Assembly: GCA_020650975.1 (NCBI GenBank)
Contig: JAIPMN010003479.1
Coordinates: 1 to 64,000, forward strand
DNA from: Apostichopus californicus
Lineage: Eukaryota; Echinodermata; Holothuroidea; Aspidochirotida; Stichopodidae
Direction of reading: 5' to 3'
DNA: 64,000 nt
The notes beneath the pieces are model-generated. The model saw only the letters and a list, made by a program, of their open reading frames with translations, was not told the DNA's origin and did not search any database. Below, in pieces: positions 53,749-64,000 of the stretch (positions are counted from its first letter, which is position 1; each line of letters opens with the position of its first letter). Both the position numbers and the translations under genes were made by a program.

Positions 53749-56700
53749 GTAAATTTCCAAAGTGGTCAACGTTGTCGTCTTTATGAGTCTCAACTGGTCA
53801 ATCCTGTTGTATCTAATTTTATATTCTAACTATATTAGTTAATTTTTTGTACAATGAGGTTCTGCCATACTTCTTGCATATTCACTTTTTACTTCTTTTA
53901 AAGTGGATCATGCAACTTTGCCATTTTGAATGACCGTTAACATGAATTAAGCTAAAATAAAAAGCTAATAAAGTGACTAGGGTTTCAGAGATCATGCTCT
54001 TTATGGTTATTGGACAAATGTCTTGCCGGTTGATTCCAATATTATTCTGGTATCTTTGTTTTGTTTTCCCACCAATCCAACAACCCTCTGTTGTGGGCAT
54101 GCTCTCCATCCGTCTCATAAATGCTAAATATTTATTAATTTTATAATTTTGTATTTCCTGCATTTATAGGAGTGGAAAGTCTTCAATCCAGAAAGTAGTT
54201 TTTCACAAAATGTCTCCCAATGAAACTCTCTTTCTAGAGAGTACCAACAAAGTTGTGAAAAGTGGTGAGTATATACAGATAAACTTATCCGATATTTAGT
54301 TAGTCAGAAATCAAATCTGTAGCATTTTCTTATCTGGCATGGTATTAAATACATATCCAAAGAAATTTTAATGTCTTATAGATGGAAACAATTCATTGTA
54401 GTGGATAGGATAATTCTGGGTAACTGTTTAAGGAAGAGGTAATCACAAAGTTGTAGTCATCAAGATTTTTCTGTACATTGAATTAATTTACTGATTGATG
54501 TAATATCAACTTAAAATGATGACTTTAAGTTGCAAAATAATTTTTTGAGAGTGTTACACAATACAGCAATCTGCACAGGTTGTAATTCTAAACCATCTTT
54601 ATTTATTTTATTTTTTTTTATTAATTACCCTTTTAAAAAAGGTTAGACTCATCAGTTAAAGTGGCTGGACTACTTAGCATAACAAACAGCCCATTAGGTC
54701 ATTTCCTCAGACACAACATGAAACTCAATATGAAAACAAAAAACTTTTATGACCTCATATAGCAAGTTTTACAATGCTTTGTAAATTTTTCAAATGATGA
54801 ATTATGTTGGATGTCATCCAAGCTTGCTCTGTTGTCTAAATGAAGTTAACGCCAATGGCATCACCAACTTAAACTTAAAGGAGCATTCTGGATCTTCAGT
54901 ATATTTAAAAGCTATTTAAGAATACTGTAACAGATTGATCAATACCCTACTTTAACATGTAAGTGCAAATCCTATTGGGTCTCATCTGACATATATACAT
55001 TGTACTGTATGTATAGAGCCAATCTTTGTCCTCATCTGCAAATTCTGTATGTGCAAAGTGTAAGTATCATTAATGGTTCTAGTTACAGACTTTTATGGTT
55101 CCTTTTGTGCCAACCCTGTACGCATTTATGGTGTGCCCTTATAGCATGAACTGTTGAGTAAAGTATCAGGTATCATTCTGTTTTTGTTTTCTTTTTAGAT
55201 GTAAATAGCACCTCTTTTGTACAGTTTCAAATTTGGGATTTCCCGGGACAAATTGATTTCTTTGACTCAACGTTCGACTCTGAGACAATCTTTGGCGGTT
55301 GCGGTGCGTTGGTGTTTGTGATTGACGCACAAGTAAGTTATTTTCTAATGTCTGCTTAGCTCTGGTGAGGTATTTGATGTTATTACTAATCATTTATATT
55401 GGATAATGGTCTACACAAGCTATTAAGGAACCCCCCACTCCCCCTCCCATCCTGCCCTCCCCAAAAAAAACAATAGTGAGATTTCACTAAATTAGATATG
55501 ATATTCAAATGGGAAACTATCCATTCAGATGCACTTATCTGTATCTACAGGCTATTGATCTGCCACCCCCCCCCCACCATTTGAAGGATAAATGAAAGCA
55601 AAAACAAAAGAGTTTTTAAAAATGAAGATTGCTACACTGTATTCATTTAAAATAGATATACACTGTATCTACAGGTTGCATAGAGCAGTCTTAGAAAAAG
55701 TCTCATAGCGACAGCCACCTTAAAAATATGAGATGACTAACTTTTCTTCTGTCCCCCCTCCTTCTCCCCTTGTTCCCCCCTGTTCACCCCTCCCATCACT
55801 CCTCATCTCATAGCTCTCTTCCACCTTTTTTTTTCTCAACACCTTTCTGTCTTTGTCTTTCTCCAGTTTATTCCCTACCCCCTTCCCTTATTCCTCTCTT
55901 TGTCCCTCCACTGTTTATCTCCTACCTCTCTACGTCAGGCCAACGTACTTTTACACATTAAAAATATGAAACAGAAACAAGTCTCTATGTTCCTTTAAAT
56001 GAGAAAATGCCATGGTCTAAATGTTATGACTTTAGCAAGTCTAATTCGTACATCATGTGAGCCACTTGGAACTTTTTTATGAACACTCTTTTGAAAGATA
56101 ACTTCAAAACAGGAAAGCAAATGGTTTCACTTCCTAGTAGCACTGTGACAACACACATTGACAAAATGGGCGCCCCCTGAGACGAGCTTCCATGATCAGT
56201 ATCTCCAGAATAGAGCTAGCATTGTTTGTAATTATTGTCCATGGGTAAGCATCTCCATTAATTAACAACAAAGGTCATCAGTGATGTTTACTTCTATAAG
56301 AATTTGTAATTATGGTCATGGTCAGTACTCCTCAACCCTCCTTTGGAATAAACTCGAACTCAACATAAAGAATGTCGTGTCTGTGGAGATTTTCAAAACT
56401 GTTTTGAAGACACACCTGTTTTCATTGTAATAATTTTTATGTTTCCTCTTATTGTATATTGTGTACATATCTTTCACTTTCTTTTGTACAGCGCGGCGAG
56501 ACTTTATTGTAAGTTGCTCTATATAAGAACTGTTTATTATTATTATGATTATTATGGGTAAGCATCTCCATTAATTAGCAATAAAGGTGTCAGTGATGTT
56601 TTACTTCTCTAAGACAGGTAATCCAATACATTGTGTGTTTATTGTTCTCTCAGGATGATTATATGGAGGCCTTAGTCAGACTCAACGTGACCGTTAGTAG

Positions 56701-59700
56701 AGCCTTCAAAGTTAATCCCAATATCAAATTTGAGGTCTTCATACACAAAGTCGACGGCTTGTCCGACGATCACAAGATCGAGACCCAACGAGACATCCAT
56801 CAGAGAGCGACAGACGACCTGGCCGACTCTGGATTAGATGGTGTTCATTTAAGGTACCTTCAAGTATCTATGAATATTCACGTATTCTTCATTCTCCAGG
56901 CTGATTGTTAGGAATGTTTGGTGGTTGTCCATGGGAGATCCTGGTTTCACTCAATAGATATATTCCAAATAGTAAAATGGGTTTTCTAACCACTAAAGTT
57001 TGTGGTCTAACAATATTAATGCATAAAGGTATGATAGTGAAAAATTAAGTTTTTACTATTTGTGTAGTAGTATTCAGGTGATTGAATTTTACCTTCAACA
57101 TAAATAAAATTTATCTATTTAAAATTTACCTTAAACATAATAAAACATGAATATAATTTCATATAAAAACAGTGTCTAGTAAATTTCTATAAAAAAATGA
57201 AATATGTCTGTACGACTGTCTCCTTTTAATGCTAATGAAGTGATTTTCGCAAGGGTAACTTCAAGGAAGTTTCAACCAGAAATTTAGTCATCTCAAGCTA
57301 CTAAAAAAGTCCTTAGAAGTTAGCGTTGCACCACTTGTATTATTATGTGGTAGCCCTCTGGTACCATTTTGAATCAAGATTGGCTTATCATTTTGCTTGA
57401 AATCGTTTCATATAAGAAAAAAGAAATGTTATTATGTTCTTCGTAGTGTTGGTGCACGTGACAGAGCTTCTTTGAAGTTGTTGTCTTTCGTGGTTAAACT
57501 TATTGAAAGGTAAACACAAATTATTCATGCTCTTACAATTTATGCACACATTTTACTGGTTGTGCTTCCTGGAAGACAAACCAGGTCGTTTGACTTTTGA
57601 CAAGATATTTCCAACTACCAAGGCAACTGGATGACAGTGTATGTCATAAAAATACAGTTTTTGTCTCTGGACTAATTTCTCGTCATCAATCTCTTCTCCC
57701 GACAGTTTTTACCTAACAAGTATCTACGACCACTCCATATTTGAGGCTTTTAGCAAAGTTGTACAGAAACTTATTCCACAGCTTGGGACGTTGGAAAACC
57801 TCCTTGATATTCTTATATCTGTACGTATACATGTTATAAAGCTTCTTTTTGTGTGTACAGTGTAAATTATCCTGCCATCAAAGCCAAGATATATTAAAAA
57901 TATATATGAGAAAGTCAGCAAAAGAATTTTGTGAGATGACAAAATTGGATATTATTTTTTCTAAAAGCTGGAAAAACTGTTATTTCAATTGAACAAGTAT
58001 TTTAGAAGGGACACCTTTACCTAAGGCTAGGGAATCTCTTCAATAGTATTATTTAATTATCTATAGTTCTATTTTAAAGATTGGTAACTTTAGATAGACA
58101 AATAGCAATTGTCTGCAATTCATACTGTAATCTCTAACATATTCAGTAAAACTGATTTCCACAAAGTAACAGTTGTCAGAAATATCGACTACCAATGTTT
58201 TCAGTGTTTAATTCCAACACACTTGAGCATACTCTGTCACCTTACAAGTTCTGTCGTTAATCAAGTAATGATGTTATTTTAATTTAAACCTACTGGTATA
58301 GATGTTCTCTATTGTTGTTGTTGTTGACCTTGTATTTGCTGTCGTTTACTGTTGTCAACAATTGTTTACCCACAGAACTCCTGCATAGAGAAGGCTTTCT
58401 TATTTGATGTTGACAGTAAGATATACATTGCTACAGACAGTTCGCCCGTTGACATGCAGTCCTATGAACTCTGTTGTGACATGATCGACGTTGTTATAGA
58501 TGTCTCGTGTATCTATGGGTAAGTTCAAAGAAATACTATACTTAAAAGGAGACACACACCTGACCATCACCATTAGTAACATGTGTGGTAGAGACAAACT
58601 GTCATGAACAACTCCCCCCCCAACACACCCCACCCTCTACAGCTAGGAAACACAAACCCAACCATCATTATTGATCTATGTGATAGGGATTACTTATCAT
58701 GAACAACAATTGAAAAGTTTTATTGGGAGTTATCACAGTTTAAATTGTTGAATAACACACAAGTCTAAAGACTTGATCGAGTCTAAATATGACATCATCG
58801 ATCCAAATGTGCTTCAATGTCTTAGGTCTTTCTTTATTTATTACAATAGCTATTTTCTGTAATTCAGATTAGTTTTGTGAAAGCTGTATCCAACAAATTG
58901 ACCCTCTTAACATGAGCTAACAATGGCATTGGTTCAGGGTCATCTCTACCTTGGAAATGTGAAAATTTAAAATTCACAAATCTTTAAAAATTGATTATCA
59001 CCTGACCTGGTGGTAAAAATTCTAATTGGTCTGATGGTCATGGACGGTTTGACCATGAAGCTGTTTTGCAATATAGAAAACTCAATTTATTTTTGTCGTC
59101 AAATGATTTTGTTCATTTCCACCCATTCCCACATTTTGTGAGAGAGGGCCTGTTCCCCACAGCATATATTATATACAGAAGATTTCACTAGTTAACCGTG
59201 TCACCCTGATTTAGAATCTGGTGGTAACTTTAGCTAGAGGGTTCTAAAAATTGTTAATTAAACTCCATTGCCTGCTGTATGGTCTCTTCTACATGAAGTT
59301 TATTATTTTTTGCTTTTTGTGGTCAGGTTAAAAGAAGACGGTGAGGGTACAGCGTACGACTCAGAATCCAGTTCTGTGATAAGATTGAATAATGGAACAA
59401 TACTCTATCTGAAGGAGGTCAACAGGCATCTTGCCTTGGTCTGTATCCTTAGAGAGGACAGCTTTGACAGACAAGGTGAGTCTACCATACCAACCAGTAG
59501 TTGTCATCTCATGATGTACTGATCAATGCTTTATTTTATGTTGGTAGGGGGTGGGGTGGGAGGGGACCTTGCCTCCTTTGTGTAATATTTCTACATATCA
59601 GGATCAAAGCCGTAGCCAGGCTAGGGCACAGTGGTCTTAATGGCGGTGATGACCATTAGACCTAACTCCCTGTCAGACCACTTTCCTCTCCCCCCTTCCC

Positions 59701-60392
59701 CCTCCCCATCTGTGCCACCATCATGTTTACAAGAAATTCACAGATTGTGTCCCCCCCCCAAATTAAAATTCCAGATTGTGGGCCTGTCTTGGATCCCTCT
59801 CAATCAAACATAGATATGTGTTAGGTTACAATCATATGGCTGCTCCTGCCTAGGAAGTTACCAGTGGCTCGATATGATACAGATAAATTTGTGTCCCTCA
59901 AAATTTAATGTGTTCTTGCTAGTAGTGCTTCAGTACAAAAAACTATTTTTAAATATTTTTTATCAAATTTGGTTAATTTTCCAGACTGAATATAGCAATC
60001 GATACTTATAATAAATAAACAGTACTGGCTCATTGTTTAACACTTTGCATGTTTCATTATTAATTCTTTCCAAACTTCCCTTTTCACAATATTATAAAAA
60101 ATTAGTAAAGCATAATCTTCCAAAATTCAAACAACAAACTGTTCTGTGATGTCATATTTTAAACTTGTTCCAAGTCTTCAACCATCCACACCACAGTATA
60201 TCAAAACCATTTTTTTGTTTCTCCACTACAGGATTAATCGACTACAACTTTCTCTGCTTCAAAAAGGCCATTGAAGAAGTCTTTGAGGTCCGACAGAACT
60301 CGATAGCAGGTTCATATAGCGGAGGTCAAAGGTTAAGCACAGATTCTTTCGATAGTCCCAAAACAAATGGTGCAGTCTCCACAAAATCATGA
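53597..60392 (+). CDS. RRAGC: RagC/RagD-type Rag GTPase, spliced gene (exons 2-9 visible)
   Basis: Eight exons join in phase into about 382 residues ending at a TGA at 60390-60392; human RagC has 399. RagC/D pairs with RagA/B on the lysosome (held by Ragulator) and recruits TORC1 when amino acids are plentiful; this role is known for the family. Seen here, counting from the first residue of exon 2: the N-terminal GSYG...SFPKDFDYG signature (10-25), the P-loop GLRRSGKSS (48-56), the switch motif WDFPGQ (95-100), the G4-type motif HKVD (158-161), and a C-terminal roadblock region with [18 protein letters not shown] from about residue 245. It ends in a Ser/Thr-rich tail. All junctions are GT-AG. 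Invertebrates usually have one gene for both vertebrate paralogues, so the C versus D label is arbitrary. The start codon lies in an upstream exon that I cannot fix. Confidence 0.96.
54170..54264 (+). CDS. RRAGC: Rag GTPase exon 3 (P-loop, switch I side)
   Basis: Acceptor CATTTATAG, donor G|GTGAGT, 95 nt, leaves in phase 1. It encodes [19 protein letters not shown] and [12 protein letters not shown], nearly identical to vertebrate RagC in this stretch. Confidence 0.95.
55199..55332 (+). CDS. RRAGC: Rag GTPase exon 4 (switch II, DFPGQ)
   Basis: Acceptor CTTTTTAG, donor CAA|GTAAGT, 134 nt, leaves in phase 0. It carries [18 protein letters not shown] and ends VFVIDAQ. Human has MIFRGTGALIYVIDAQ at the end where this protein has [16 protein letters not shown]. 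Confidence 0.95.
56241..56300 (+). repeat. Direct repeat left of the LINE fragment
   Basis: ATGGGTAAGCATCTCCATTA here and at 56554, continuing for about 60 bp with a few differences. Confidence 0.75.
56305..56553 (+). mobile_element. 3' end of a CR1/L2-like LINE in Rag GTPase intron 4
   Basis: One frame reads [20 protein letters not shown] then [13 protein letters not shown]-stop, the typical C-terminus of CR1/L2/Rex-type reverse transcriptases. The tail follows: CTCTATATAAGAACTGTTTA and a (TTA)n-type run. Only the last ~250 bp are present (5' truncated). Direct repeats of about 60-65 bp lie on both sides. Confidence 0.7.
56554..56618 (+). repeat. Direct repeat right of the LINE fragment
   Basis: Second copy of the 56241 repeat; it ends about 35 bp before exon 5 of the Rag GTPase gene. 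Confidence 0.75.
56654..56853 (+). CDS. RRAGC: Rag GTPase exon 5 (G4 motif region)
   Basis: Acceptor GTTCTCTCAG, donor AAG|GTACCT, 200 nt, leaves in phase 2. It begins DDYMEAL and contains [19 protein letters not shown] and the [16 protein letters not shown] segment. The acceptor lies about 35 bp after a local direct repeat in intron 4. Confidence 0.95.
57706..57820 (+). CDS. RRAGC: Rag GTPase exon 6 (end of G domain)
   Basis: Acceptor CTCCCGACAG, donor TCT|GTACGT, 115 nt, leaves in phase 0. It encodes [20 protein letters not shown] and [18 protein letters not shown], matching the family closely. Confidence 0.95.
58376..58518 (+). CDS. RRAGC: Rag GTPase exon 7 (roadblock domain)
   Basis: Acceptor TTTACCCACAG, donor GG|GTAAGT, 143 nt, leaves in phase 2. 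It encodes the start of the C-terminal roadblock-type dimerisation domain: [42 protein letters not shown]. Confidence 0.95.
59327..59475 (+). CDS. RRAGC: Rag GTPase exon 8 (roadblock domain)
   Basis: Acceptor TTTTTGTGGTCAG, donor CAAG|GTGAGT, 149 nt, leaves in phase 1. It encodes [20 protein letters not shown], then [20 protein letters not shown]. Confidence 0.95.
60232..60392 (+). CDS. RRAGC: Rag GTPase exon 9 (C-terminal exon and stop)
   Basis: Acceptor TCTCCACTACAG, 161 nt to the TGA at 60390. It begins [19 protein letters not shown] and ends in a Ser/Thr/Gly-rich tail ([19 protein letters not shown]) that differs from the human tail, as expected for this variable end. Confidence 0.94.
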
Positions 60393-61369
60393 CATTTGGA
60401 TGAAGAAGAGGATTGATACCAAATATTGAATTACAGGATACGGCAGAGGATAGTTTTGTACATGCTATAAACTGAAGAACATTGTAAATGGAAGTAGCAA
60501 GTCCCAGACTCTACGGAGAGAGAGAAGGGCGAGAGATAATGGAGAAAGGGAACAAAGTTACTAGAATAAGTTTGGCTTCCTTTTTTCAATATTAGTGCAA
60601 TTGAAATCATGTTTGACCTCCGACCTGGTGCCTTTCATGCCAACGATGAAGTTAGTTGATGATGACCTTCTGGAAATTGTATTGTCTAAAAGTTGGTTAT
60701 CTCTGATTAATGTAGGGAGCATACTTGATGTACATTGGGGCACATGGGAAAAGAGGGTTGCAGGTACCCTCCAAAAATTTGCATTTTTTAAATGGGAGGA
60801 GGGTGGATACAAGGCTTGAAAGAGAAAAAGCAAAGAAAAGCTGTTAACCAAACTGCTTATCTACTGCAAGAAACCTTCGTAGGTAAATGTTAAGAGTGCC
60901 TGATGTTGCAATTGTAGCAGCATCTTGTTAAAATGATTAATGGAATATATTTTACAAATTGGCATTACAGTATGGAAAAGAGAATTGTCTTCATAAGACA
61001 TACTAGCTGTACAGTTTTATTCTACTTAATGTATTAACATGTAATATTGTAGAAACCTGCACAGTTACAAAGACACTGTAATGGATGGTTGTTAGGTATC
61101 AGTAACATCAAACTAAACTGCACTTGTTTTGTAAACTTCATTACATGATAATGTAACATCTGGCAGGTTAACACTAGAACTATACTTAAATTATTTTAAC
61201 CATAACTATAAATGACTTTCTTGTATGTTCCGGGCACTGTTTGTGTGTAAAATTTGTGAAGTGGCCTTTTGCAGACTAGCAGGCAACACAGAGAGTTGCT
61301 AACTGTATAATGTACTTATTTTTGGGATAGAAATGCACAAAAAACAAGAGATAATATGACAAATAAGTG

Positions 61370-61620
61370 TGTCGTTTAAGTCATAGAAGATTCTCATTTC
61401 CTTGCAATCATTCCGTACGGAAATAAGCCCTAAATTTAAACTATCTATCGAGGTAATAAATAAGATACAGTCATTGTAACATCTGTTTTCTTTGTTGATA
61501 AAGTTTTAGTCATAGTAGATGCTCATATAGATGCAACCGTATCGTACGGAAATAAACACAAATATACGGTTTACTATTTAGTATTTTCGAGGGAAAAAAA
61601 TAGATTTAGCAACAATTTCC
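61370..61620 (+). repeat. Diverged tandem duplication in the Rag GTPase 3' flank
   Basis: GTCATAGAAGATTCTCAT ... CCGTACGGAAATAAGC and GTCATAGTAGATGCTCAT ... TCGTACGGAAATAAAC lie about 130 bp apart in the same orientation. Confidence 0.6.
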
Positions 61621-62528
61621 TTTGTTGTTACCTTCATAATATTTCCTGGTAATTCCAGGATGGAATTTTTTGTTTTTCATCTCGGACAGTTTTCATCTTT
61701 TCTGTTCGACTCCTCGCTAGAAAAATTTCAGTGTATAACAGCAACAAGTTATACTGGGGATGTTACATAGATTAAATTGGATAAAACAGATTTCATAGAA
61801 AAAGAAAAGAAAGAAAGAGCGAATAAGTTGTGATTTTGAATGGAATTTGTATCAATGTGTTTAGGCATATTTAATTCCTGTACCCAGCTAACTGATCTAT
61901 CCATCTATAGTTTACTTTTAATGGCTACTCACCATCAGAGCACAGGAGTTGTATTTCCGAGGTCACTTGGAGTTTGAAATATTACTAACGGTCAAAGCAT
62001 CTGGGTGTGGTTCAATTCTGAAGTTACACATATTGTTTTCACCCAAAAAGTTACAATTGTCTGCCGGTCTCTGGCATTAAGAAATATGTCAGGCCAGGTC
62101 CCAGGTATAATTCTATGCCCTATGCAGTAAATACATTGCTATGACAGTGCTTTTTGCCTTTGTTGAGAGTCAATATTTCTTTCAAAGAAAACATCAAATT
62201 CTTCACTGTTTTACATTTTATCATTGTGTTGAGATATATGACATAATAGGTGCAACCACCTGCATAACCACCGGAACGTAAAGAGTTTGTACATAGGGAA
62301 ATATGCAGTGTTGCTGATGAAAGTTTACTTTAGATTCGGTGAAAAGGACTGCAAAGAAAGAAGAAAGCAAAAAGAACTTGAAAATGAAAACTGAAGTTCA
62401 AAGAAAGAATCTGTAATTAAAGAATACTCTCATCAAAATGAAAAAAAAAAAAGAAGAAAAACCGAATGTTTGCAATATTGTATTGTTAAATGACTTTTGT
62501 GCTTCAAAAATCGAGTGTTTTTCTTCCC

Positions 62529-62534
62529 AATAAA
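62529..62534 (+). terminator. Possible poly(A) signal
   Basis: AATAAA about 2.1 kb after the Rag GTPase stop. Earlier AATAAA hexamers at 61455 and 61551 are equally possible. Confidence 0.3.
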
Positions 62535-64000
62535 AAACAGAGTTTTATGATGGTCTCCAGCAAAGTTTCCTCACCCAATCTGTTAAAAAAAAAAGGTTTT
62601 CATTTTCATTTTCTATGTTTACAAACAATCCAATGAAAACATGCTCAAGGAGGCTATTTTCTTTGGATTTTTGGTGTTTAGTAACTAAGTTATTTTGTAT
62701 CAAATTTAGGACCAAAATTATAAGTAGTAAAGCTAAGGAATTCATTCTGTCAAGAAACTGTGATTGGTTTTAGAACTAATTTTTAAACTTTAATATGAAC
62801 ATCTTGTCAAGGTAAATATTAAAAATCATGCCATTCAAACCAGTAGTACAGTAAGTAAGCTCATCTTATTTGGACTTTTGGGATTAAAAGGTCATCAGTA
62901 ATAGTCCCATATTTTTAGCAGACTAAAAACTGCTGAAAGTAATTTTTTTTTAAAAGTAATATTGTGAGGGTTTTGATGTTTAACTAAACGATAAAATGTG
63001 TCACACTTTCGGTATCCGCTTTAAAAGTGGTAGTAAAATGCTTGTTGAGATTTGAGAATGGGTGACCAATTTCTGATTTTCTAGCATAGTTTGAGTTATA
63101 CCAATGACCTTTAAATCTGCCATTATAATAAACGACATTTACGTCACAGGGTATGAAATAAGACTTCACATGTTGCTTCATTGATTTATGCTGGTTCAGT
63201 TCTTTTGCTCAAGAAATACTAGACAAATTATGATTACTTTATGTACAAAACCTGCTATCGAAATTTCATCTTTGCATTTTTGTAGCAATTTGCACATTTT
63301 TTTTACATAGCATATATATGTGATACTAGATACTCCCTGAGCACTGTTTTTATGTGTGTCCTTTGTTATATTTTAATTCCATGGATTGACCATGACTTTT
63401 CAGGTTTACAGTTTTGTATACAATAGATAGATAGACAACTGTAAACACGAACCCAAAAGAAATTTAAGAAGGTAACTACTTGAAATGTAACAAAGCGCAG
63501 CCTACTTTTCTTTTCTTCCGTTGCTTTGCCCTTGTCTCAATTTTGGCAAAAGAATGATTTATTTGAATTATTATCTTCCTACCTCTTCAAATGATTCCAC
63601 AATATGCATCCTACGTAACCTGACTAGTCGGTTAACATGTGATGCCATACTGTGAAAGCGGGTAGGGTGGGTTGGTTTGAGGGGGGGGGGCAGATAATAG
63701 TAGATGATGGTATTGAATGGTGGTTACAGCTTTATGGACCAGTATTTTCTATAAACTAAACAGTTGTCTCTGAGCCATTAAAAACTAAGGATAGATATGA
63801 AATTAGTAAAAATTAAAAAATAGTATTGAGATGATGGGAAAGAATTGTTTCTTTCATCCTGACAATTTTGGTCATGTAAGCTTCAGAATAAGTGCTAGTT
63901 TTTAAAATGTAAGTTTTTGGGGTGTTGAGTTGGGTTTGTCAGTTGATTATTCGGGATTATCCAAGGGTGGGGGTTTGGGTTGGGGAGGGAAGGGAGGTTT

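Larger units (their letters stand above)
60393..64000 (+). other. Rag GTPase 3' UTR and downstream DNA
   Basis: No further coding exon is convincing here. AATAAA occurs at 61455, 61551 and 62529 and any of these could end the transcript. A diverged duplication sits at about 61370-61620. After about 62.6 kb the sequence is plain AT-rich DNA with G-runs near 63685 and 63975. Confidence 0.55.

Noticed and set aside
1-64000. LTR retroelements, virus-like elements or toxin genes
   Set aside because: I saw no paired long terminal repeats and no recognisable gag, integrase, capsid or envelope coding stretches.

Overview
The window is nuclear DNA of an animal, most likely a marine invertebrate deuterostome (an echinoderm is my best guess, by inference only). 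It is AT-rich, intron-rich and full of short non-autonomous transposable elements. Its one clearly recognisable protein is very close in wording to vertebrate RagC/RagD. No bacterial, organellar, CRISPR or operon-like features are present, and I recognise no LTR or virus-like element.

Two host genes lie head to head. On the right (53.6-60.4 kb, + strand) is a RagC/RagD-type small GTPase gene. Eight coding exons read through with correct phases and GT-AG junctions, giving 381-382 residues from exon 2 to a TGA stop. Only the short first coding exon is uncertain. On the left (50.4 kb down to 5.9 kb and beyond the window edge, - strand) is a gene I do not recognise. Five small exons separated by introns of 0.7-22.5 kb join in matching phases. 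They encode a basic, Ser/Arg-rich, probably disordered N-terminal region. Two alternative starts are possible (39.1 kb and 44.6 kb). Between the two genes (50.4-53.6 kb) is a shared upstream region.

The long introns hold most of the other content. There are five non-autonomous hAT-type elements, four with recognisable terminal inverted repeats at both ends; three of these have exact 8-bp target-site duplications. A dispersed ~150-190 bp repeat family ('family A' here) has about 14 full or partial copies, many carrying a perfect splice-donor motif. One family A copy contains a 193-bp retroposed element whose head is the first 45 nt of U2 snRNA, flanked by an exact 17-bp target-site duplication. 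This is the most unusual object in the window. There are also tRNA-like sequences, two LINE-type 3' tails, a hammerhead-ribozyme-like core, several tandem arrays (190-bp and 246-bp units, a 21-bp minisatellite, an ACATATCCCTA-type array, a purine-rich array), and a marked excess of the heptamer TACTGTA/TACAGTA.

Functionally, the Rag GTPase would act at the lysosome in amino-acid signalling to TORC1. The partner gene has no assigned function, and nothing in the sequence ties the two together beyond their divergent arrangement.
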